Of a DNA stretch of 64,000 bases, positions 57,483-64,000 are shown one piece after another; the stretch's first letter is position 1; each line of letters begins with the position of its first letter. A program made the position numbers and the translations under genes. Under the pieces are notes generated by a model. That model was given only the letters and a program-made list of their open reading frames with translations, did no database searches and was not told the origin of the DNA. Origin of the DNA: Reticulitermes speratus (Eukaryota > Arthropoda > Insecta > Blattodea > Rhinotermitidae); NCBI GenBank assembly GCA_021186555.1, contig JAJKFL010000006.1:2148715-2212714 (forward strand). Reading direction: 5' to 3'.

Positions 57483-58494
57483 AGAGGCTACGGACCTGTC
57501 GTAAGACAGACTGCAGAATGAAGAGGCTACGGACCTGTCGTAAGACAGACTGCAGAATGAAGAGGCTACGGACCTGTCGTAAGACAGACTGCAGAATGAA
57601 GAGGCTACGGACCTGTCGTAAGACAGACTGCAGAATGAAGAGGCTACGGACCTGTCGTAAGACAGACTACAGAATGAAAAGGCTACGGACCTGTCGTAAG
57701 TCAGACTGCAGAATGAAGAGGCTACGGACCTGTCGTAAGACAGACTGCAGAATGAAGAGGCTACGGACCTGTCGTAAGACAGACTACAGAATGAAGAGGC
57801 TACGGACCTGTCGTAAGTCAGACTGCAGAATGAAGAGGCTACGGACCTGTCGTAAGACAGACTGCAGAATGAAGAGGCTACGGACCTGTCGTAAGACAGA
57901 CTACAGAATGAAGAGGCTACGGACCTGTCGTAAGACAGACTGCAGAATGAAGAGGCTACGGACCTGTCGTAAGACAGACTGCAGAATGAAGAGGCTACGG
58001 ACCTGTCGTAAGACAGACTGCAGAATGAAGAGGCTACGGACCTGTCGTAAGACAGACTACAGAATGAAGAGGCTACGGACCTGTCGTAAGACAGACTGCA
58101 GAATGAAAGAGCTACGGACCTGTCGTAAGACAGACTGCAGAATGAAGAGGCTACGGACCTGTCGTAAGACAGACTGCAGAATGAAGAGGCTACGGACCTG
58201 TCGTAAGACAGACTGCAGAATGAAGAGGCTACGGACCTGTCGTAAGACAGACTGCAGAATGAAGAGGCTACGGACCTGTCGTAAGACAGACTGCAGAATG
58301 AAGAGGCTACGGACCTGTCGTAAGACAGACTGCAGAATGAAGAGGCTACGGACCTGTCGTAAGACAGACTGCAGAATGAAGAGGCTACGGACCTGTCGTA
58401 AGACAGACTGCAGAATGAAGAGGCTACGGACCTGTCGTAAGACAGACTGCAGAATGAAGAGGCTACGGACCTGTCGTAAGACAGACTGCAGTAT
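57442..58494. repeat. 39-bp minisatellite, 27 copies, derived from the RTE 3' end
   Basis: Unit GAAGAGGCTACGGACCTGTC + GTAAGACAGACTGCAGAAT. The first copy is the last 39 bases of the RTE coding end. The period is a multiple of three, so frames stay open on both strands (359 and 150 codons); these are artefacts. Variants are few (TACAGAAT, AAGTCAGAC). The array ends GCAGTATAAATGAATGA, like the RTE tail. Confidence 0.97.
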
Positions 58495-59808
58495 AAATGA
58501 ATGACACACCCTTAGCGCCCCACCAGCTCGTTATCACACCACAGTGCTACTTCCTTCTTCACGCGAACCGTCCTTACAAAGCAAAATAAAAATGCCGCCT
58601 TATTTAGCACTACGCAGTGCATCTTATCACCCAAAAATTCTTAACCTTGCGACTTTTGATGTCCTCGCATCGTTGGTTCTGAGGACGCACGTCTTGTGAT
58701 ATGACGCACTAGATCATTCGAAACGTCGGAAACCACTCATCCAACGAAAAAAAGCGTCATATGTCGGCAGACCTGAATCTTGTAATTGTAGGCTTCCGCC
58801 GTCGTCGTAATGTTGCATAAAATCTTCTTAAAATCCTTTTTTCCTAAGACCCTGAAGATGGGACAAACAAGTGATCCCGAAACGTTGGTCATACACCAAA
58901 AAATTACGCCGGGTAACAACCCAGAAGATTTTAAGCAACGACCTGAATCTCGTTTTAACCCTGTCCATAAACGAAGGTTTATCACGCTCCGGCATATTTA
59001 CCCCTGCCAAATAACCGTGGTAGCAGCTGGACAGGAGACGAGTCTGGACGTTTTTCATCACGCAATCATCGATGCTCCTGTCGGGAAGCAAACCCGGAGT
59101 TCCCAGTAGCGCAGTCGATATACCGCATAGCGCAATTTACTCCGACCGAGTAACGTCACGTTAACCCCGTACAGATGGGCTTAAATAATGAAATTGCCCC
59201 CCCAAAACGACAGGGCGAGGGGTTGAGGGGAAAGGAATGAGGCAATAAAAAGCAGACAGGCAGCAGTGTTACTGCTAGTTCGCGCTCTGCACAACAAAAT
59301 AAAGTTCAATATTACCTCAGGTAACACGCCAAACAATGTTATTATCCAATGGAACTTTCAGCCATGTTGCCAAACGCTCTTTTTTTTTACTGCCGAAACG
59401 CCCATTCTCCGCCTTTATTGTTTTCTTAAAGTGAATGCACCGAAACCGAGTATTAAATATGCAAATCCTATACACTTATTCTCACTGAACGAGTAATAAA
59501 AGGATACGTCCGTCTTTTACCTTAAACTGCAATAAAATACAGCACAGTGACGACAGCCATAGAGCTCGATGTTCGTGACTTCGACCTTTCGTGATAACCC
59601 ATTTTAACACCATCGTTTCGACAGTTCGTGACTGTTCCCGACGAATCGGGATGAGAACTCGGCTTCCCGCACACTGCTGCTATGCGCAGATCACTCTAAG
59701 CTCAGTCAAGCTCTCTTTTGAGGTTAACTGCTTTTGTGCTTGATGTAATGAGACTGTCCTTGGATCGTACAACATGGCCTGTTTTGTGCTCCTCAAAACT
59801 GTTTGCAT
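58495..59808. other. No gene seen; two motif remnants
   Basis: GATATGACGCACTAGATC with CATTCGAAACGTCGGAAAC at 58700-58735, and CTGAAGATGGGACAAACAAG with GATCCCGAAACGTTGGTC at 58852-58890. The two are inverted relative to the usual order only by context; no gene is supported. A T run lies at 59381-59389. Confidence 0.5.
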
Positions 59809-59818
59809 TTTATTAAAA

Positions 59819-60098
59819 GGTAACGGTCACCCTAGAACAGACCACGAAGGCCCAGAGGGGGAGTGGAGGTATAGCTCTACTCTTTCTTTAACCCCGGCGC
59901 TAGATGAGGGTGGGTGGTCCACACGCCCCGGCCGCTTTACCCCCGGGAAAGAGATCCGATACCCATTGCATAGGAGGCTGGGTAGGCCACAGGGCCGGTC
60001 TGAACGGGTGCTGAAAATCTCGCCCCCACCGGGATTCGATCCCCTGACCGTCTAGCCCGTAGCTAGTCGCTATACCGACTGAGCTATCGCGGCCCATA
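59819..60098 (-). repeat. SINE-1, full length, with target duplication
   Basis: Minus strand begins GGGCCGCGATAGCTCAGTCGG, with a normal body and a short GGTAACGGT tail. TTTATTAAAA flanks it on both sides (59809-59818 and 60099-60108). Confidence 0.9.
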
Positions 60099-60108
60099 TT
60101 TATTAAAA

Positions 60109-60475
60109 TTTAACTTCAATTCCCATTTATGCTTTCTGAGGTTCTTCTATGTATTTATTGTTCGTATTTCGTTAGTTCGTGGAACCAAAGAGGCGCTTTG
60201 CACTGAAAATCATTTCCGATCTTCGTGACGGTGTTATAGGCCGCAGTTAATCACGAACGTCGTGACTGTACTTCACAGTGCACGGTCATTTCTGTTAACA
60301 CACCAAGGTGACTATAACGACCTTGCAACAAGCACACGGCACCTGACGAAACGGAACACACACACACGACGTTTTCCTTCTAACACCGTACGGTCGCAAC
60401 ATTACAACTCCTCACCTCCTTCAGATCTAAGATTCTTGTGGCTGTGACTGTGAATCATACTGTACTCCAGTATAC
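60109..60475. other. No gene seen
   Basis: No recognisable content. Confidence 0.5.
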
Positions 60476-60690
60476 GAACGCCGTGAAGTCTGCTAGAAAT
60501 TAAACGATGCTTCGATCAACCTACTGCCTTCTTCAGGGCAGAAAAGGCCGTTACCGTCTCTCATTAGCTCATTCGCAGTGTTCTCCCGTCCCTGTCTATG
60601 ACGTCGGCTTGCTCTTCTATTCCGAAGACCGAGGCTTAGGTTCCTCCGAAACGTCGGTAAATATTTACCATGCTACACGTGGTTACATGC
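60476..60690 (+). repeat. Dispersed GAAACGTCGG-motif repeat
   Basis: ACGCCGTGAAGTCTGCTAG, ACTGCCTTCTTCAGGGC, CCTCCGAAACGTCGGTAAA and TGCTACACGTGGTTACATGC follow the order of the 25.9 kb copy. Confidence 0.55.
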
Positions 60691-61675
60691 AGAAGACACT
60701 GTTCCATTTGATTATTTGTCTCAGTGGTACAGACAAAGAGAAAGGATGAAAAATAAATGTGGGAGAAAATAGGGAAGGAGATGAAGGTAAGAAGTGACTT
60801 CTCGCTGAATTTTTAACTGGAATTATATTTGTGTTATGTGAGATAACGTATTTCTTGCACGCTAGATATATCTTTAAAAAAACTTCTGCTAAATGTGGTT
60901 CTGGCAGTGTATACCATCAGGGGCCTAACATGCTGAAAATGGAAGAAAATGAATTTGTTGTAAAAAAAAATGAAAGCCATTCATCTCCAACTGCCTCGCC
61001 CCCCCCCCCCCCCCCCACTTACTGAAGGCACTACAAAAAAATGCACAGCAATTTAATTTTGGCTGATACTTTACATATTGTACGAACTGAATTCTATACA
61101 CTGGATCAGAATAAAAAATTACCCTTTTCTAATTTATGAGTCGGCACTCAGAGGAAATTGAAAACGTCTGATCAGTGCTGCTGACGTCGAAGCAATTTGT
61201 CTTCTCTCAACAAGACAACAAAATGAAGAAACACATTTTGGGCGGGTATGGGCCAAAGTGCTCTGCCCCCCCCCCCCCCCCAAATAAAATATAAAAAATA
61301 ACATGACATGGTTCTGAAAACAAATAAATTACATCCCGAAACTGCATTAACCGGTTCTTCTTCGTCAAGGGGGCTGCGTGTTTTAACAATCTTAAAACAT
61401 TATTTACATAAATTAAAGGTTTAATTTGGTTATCAGTTTCAGGATACAAGGATGAGACATCCTGAATCCTTGATTCAACACACAATTCCCTCGGCACATA
61501 AATTTACAAGCCCCTCGAATATGTAATTCCGGAAATGTATATTAACCGGAAAAACGCTAGAGCATCTCGCGTTAAGTGCTGCCATCTCCTGGGATTCTCT
61601 TACAAATGATTCTATACCGACTGCATGCAACGATTTGTTAAATAAATGCGTATTTATTCTGCTACAGAAATGTTA
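60691..61675. other. No gene seen; C runs at 61000-61015 and 61267-61280
   Basis: TACCATCAGGGGCCTAACATG and the C-run neighbourhoods suggest low-complexity repeats; nothing coding. Confidence 0.5.
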
Positions 61676-61842
61676 CAATGGGTACCGGGTCATTCCCGGG
61701 GGTAAAGCGGCCGGGGCGTGGCGTTGACCGCCCACCCACCATCTAGCGCCGAGGTTAAAAAGAAAGAGTACAGCTATACCTCTATTCCCTCTCTGGGCCT
61801 TCGTGGCCTGTTGCAGGGAGAACTTTAGCTTTAACTTTTACA
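61676..61842 (+). repeat. SINE-1, 5'-truncated
   Basis: Begins ACAATGGGTACCGGGTCATT and runs to a CTTTAGCTTTAACTTTTA tail. Confidence 0.85.
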
Positions 61843-62540
61843 GAAATGTTTTCAATCATGCAACTTCCCACTCAACAGTTTCACTTTCGTGCAAAATTAC
61901 GAAGTAGGCCTACTGTGTATAAAGCACAGCTCTGAGACACATTTCGTAATAATTCTGGTTCCTTCTCTGGGATATTCCCTGCAGATATTTAATTCGCGGA
62001 TGGCGCCTTGCACGAGTGAAGTCACGGGCCGGTTGCCAAGTTCTCAGCGAGGTCCGCGCTAGGCCAAAGAAGCATCTGACTTCCAACTGTGTTCCCTGTG
62101 AGGTACAAACCGTTAGCAGAATATGGTACATTATTGTAAACACCATAAATTAAAGCAACTGTAAAAACACTGCTCGCAATTTGGTACTGGTAAACAATTT
62201 CACACGGGCTGCGTACTGTAAAGCCTGGTGTTAGCGGACATAGCCTCACGCACCGTGTAACTTGTAACTTTTAACTTCCGACTCGATTAAATAAATATTC
62301 ATTCATTTTGAGATAAGAACTGAGGCTGAAGCAACAGTTGAGCATATGAGCACATAATACAACACAGCACAGCTAGATAGCAGCACTGCGACGGATGATG
62401 TTAGTAACGGCTTTGCTCTGGGAATAAAGGACCGACCGACGTAAGGGGTCGCGAATGTGAGTAACATGGCGGCCGGTCATGTGACGTCACGTTGTTACAT
62501 TCTTATGAAAAGGGGGCAGCAGAACAAAGAGCCGCTAATA
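61843..62540. other. No gene seen; promoter-like cluster near 62463-62490
   Basis: See the separate regulatory entry. Short open frames only. Confidence 0.5.
62463..62490. promoter_or_regulatory. Candidate transcription-factor site cluster
   Basis: AACATGGCGGCC (YY1/Pho-like), TCATGTGAC (E-box of the USF/MITF type) and TGACGTCAC (cAMP-response type) lie within 28 bases, the last two overlapping. No transcript start or coding exon was identified next to it. Confidence 0.35.
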
Positions 62541-62617
62541 CAGGGTATACACAAAAGAATGGTGCGGTTTCCCTTTATTCACCATTGAAACCGCACCATT
62601 CTTTTGTGTATACCCTG
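62541..62617. mobile_element. Hairpin MITE of the mariner family (77 bp)
   Basis: CAGGGTATACACAAAAGAAT and its inverse, TA on both sides, small loop. A close relative of 18060-18137. Confidence 0.92.
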
Positions 62618-63534
62618 TATATACTTAGAACAAGATCAATTCAAGGCTTCTTGATCTGCCAGTTGACGTAAAATAAAAATCCCTTTTTAATCATCTCAAA
62701 AACCGAATTAAAAGAATTCGAGTTACATTTTTTTGCGCCGAAAAATAAATATTCAGCGAGATACATCCGAGATACGGGCAGTAAGGAAAGTAGGTCTTCG
62801 AGACGAGTGTTCGTTGTTACCAGATTCCAACCGATTGGAATGAGCTGGCAGAATCAGTTATAATCCCAAATATTTAATTTCCACAGTTCTCGATACCTTT
62901 ACATACATTACACACACGCGCGCACGCACAAACATGGCGAAGTTAAACAGCGCATTATTGCAACGTTTCACTGCCAAAGCGGCAATTAGCCTACGTGTCC
63001 AACCAAATGTGAGGTATTTATTGAGTGAATATGCGACTGCCAGCTTCTCAAGGAATCTGTCAACTGGTTACACACACCAGGCAGTGCTACACGCCTGGGC
63101 ACGGTGGCACTCCGCGGAGAAAAGCAGTCCAGTGCTGTGTTCGTTAATAGCAGCGGAACTCTGCGAGCCTGACCGCATGGAGAGGGCTAAGAATAAGGGA
63201 GGTGGTCGAGCGGGCATCGAATAAGCGCTGCGTGAGACAAAACGTCTTAAAGCCCTTCCGTTTTGCACTGCTGACTCTGAAAGTAACACCTGAGCAGAAG
63301 GACCGTACCGTAGTCGGCGCGAGGTTGCAGGTGAGGTACTGCCGTCGACTCACGAGAACAGCTATGTCCTTGAAAGTGGTGGCGCAGGGGCGGGAAGTCA
63401 GTAGCGGGAACGCAGAGACCGTCAACTTAACCACACATAAGAACAAGTCAGAGTGTTTGTTAAAGTGCGCTCACATAGGTACATGCGTTAATCGTGTGTG
63501 ATGAGGACACTTCAGTAACAGGCCTGTTAAGGGC
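62618..63534. other. No gene supported
   Basis: A 96-codon frame at 62934-63224 begins MAKLNSALLQRFTAKAAISL and could be a small protein, but overlapping antisense frames of similar length (63068-63446) and no recognisable domain leave it undecided. Confidence 0.4.
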
Positions 63535-63665
63535 TGCCGGCGTATGACGCCGTGAGTTAAGCAGAAAGGTACCAACGTTGAGGAAAATGCAACCTCCATC
63601 TTGAATTCCAACCTGAAGATGGTGGCGTCAGGTTGCTACGAAATCACAGCGTGTCACATCCCAGT
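63535..63665 (+). repeat. Dispersed motif repeat
   Basis: GGCGTATGACGCCGTGAGTT, GTACCAACGTTGAGGAAAA, CTCCATCTTGAATTCC and CCTGAAGATGGTGGCGTCAG. The GTATGACGCCGTG start and GAAGATGG are shared with other copies; the ACGT core is mutated. Confidence 0.5.
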
Positions 63666-63727
63666 GACCGTGACCTTTACACTCACTGTCGTTAGGATCT
63701 AGAATCTAGCAAGAAAAAAAAGGGTTA

Positions 63728-63935
63728 ATTTCACCCTATAACATGCCACGAAGGCGCAGAGTGTGGGATGATCATCACGACCCGGCCGCTTTATCCCCGG
63801 AACACAGACGCGGTACTCACTATACATGAGACTGGGTGGGCCTCAAACCCGGCGTGGACGGATGCGGTAAATATCACCCCCACCGGGGTTCGAACCCCGA
63901 ACAGTCCAGCCCGCAGCGAGCTATGTCGGCCGCCC
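63728..63935 (-). repeat. SINE-1, diverged
   Basis: Minus strand: B box GGGGTTCGAACCCCGGTGG, then a shortened body and CGAAGGCGCAGAG. A-box end poor. Confidence 0.75.
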
Positions 63936-64000
63936 TAGCAAGGAATAAAGCAATTTAATAATTTAAATCGCTTATTTGAACAACAAAAACGCATCGAAGA

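Noticed and set aside
57425..58504. 359-codon open frame (and a 150-codon antisense one)
   Set aside because: The unit length of 39 keeps frames open automatically; the residues are a 13-residue repeat of RTE-tail origin.
62934..63224. 96-codon frame starting MAKLNSALLQ
   Set aside because: Not clearly coding: no domain, overlapping antisense frames of equal length. Kept as undecided, not as a gene.
1..64000. Endogenous viral sequence
   Set aside because: I saw no retroviral, nudiviral or RNA-virus-like protein segments in any frame.

Overview
This window looks like insect nuclear DNA, probably from a large, repeat-rich genome. Cockroach or termite is my guess, because the tRNA-derived SINEs and the RTE-type retroelement tail resemble repeats I associate with Blattodea; this was not searched. 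There are no operons, no bacterial ribosome-binding sites and no CRISPR array. I can support one host protein-coding gene in 64 kb; the rest is transposon remnants, at least seven minisatellite/satellite families, simple repeats and unassignable sequence.

The gene is on the minus strand at 14577-16142. It encodes a 521-residue type I membrane protein of the tartan/capricious family: signal peptide, cysteine-rich N-cap, extracellular leucine-rich repeats, C-terminal cysteine cap, one membrane helix and a short tail ending in Thr-Glu-Leu. A clean splice acceptor lies six bases before its ATG, so the upstream open frame (to 16406) is intron and SINE sequence. Its TAG stop is followed by CTAG and then 112 more open codons in the same frame with coding-like base use. 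This is a candidate programmed stop-codon readthrough that would bury the PDZ-type C-terminus. It is the most interesting observation here.

Region by region: 0-12.5 kb is mostly unassigned AT-rich DNA with two SINE types, a large inverted repeat at 7.6-7.9 kb and the first copies of a dispersed element carrying 114-bp tandem units. That element is interrupted at 10.1 kb by a Tc1/mariner-type transposon with 113-bp terminal repeats. The gene lies at 13.7-16.2 kb. From 17 to 21 kb there is a pogo-like miniature element, hairpin MITEs, a second mariner copy and about 100 copies of a 22-bp repeat. At 22.2-22.7 kb a 5'-truncated RTE tail sits inside a SINE with matching target duplications. From 26.2 to 33.2 kb runs a 7-kb array of about 61 units of the 114-bp repeat, with a higher-order arrangement and a patch of single-base losses that looks like poor consensus. 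From 35 to 59 kb follow a 41-bp array bounded by inverted repeats, a 47-bp array, three more 114-bp arrays in inverted orientation plus one direct, a 37-bp array, a 26-bp array and a 39-bp array that grew from the 3' end of an RTE element. From 59 to 64 kb there are SINEs, another hairpin MITE and a small promoter-like cluster.

A recurring theme is that tandem arrays here sit inside, at the edge of, or derive from mobile elements. A second theme is a short motif (GAAACGTCGG, often near CTGAAGATGG) that recurs in otherwise unrelated places. All coordinates and counts are from reading by eye; no alignment or database search was run.
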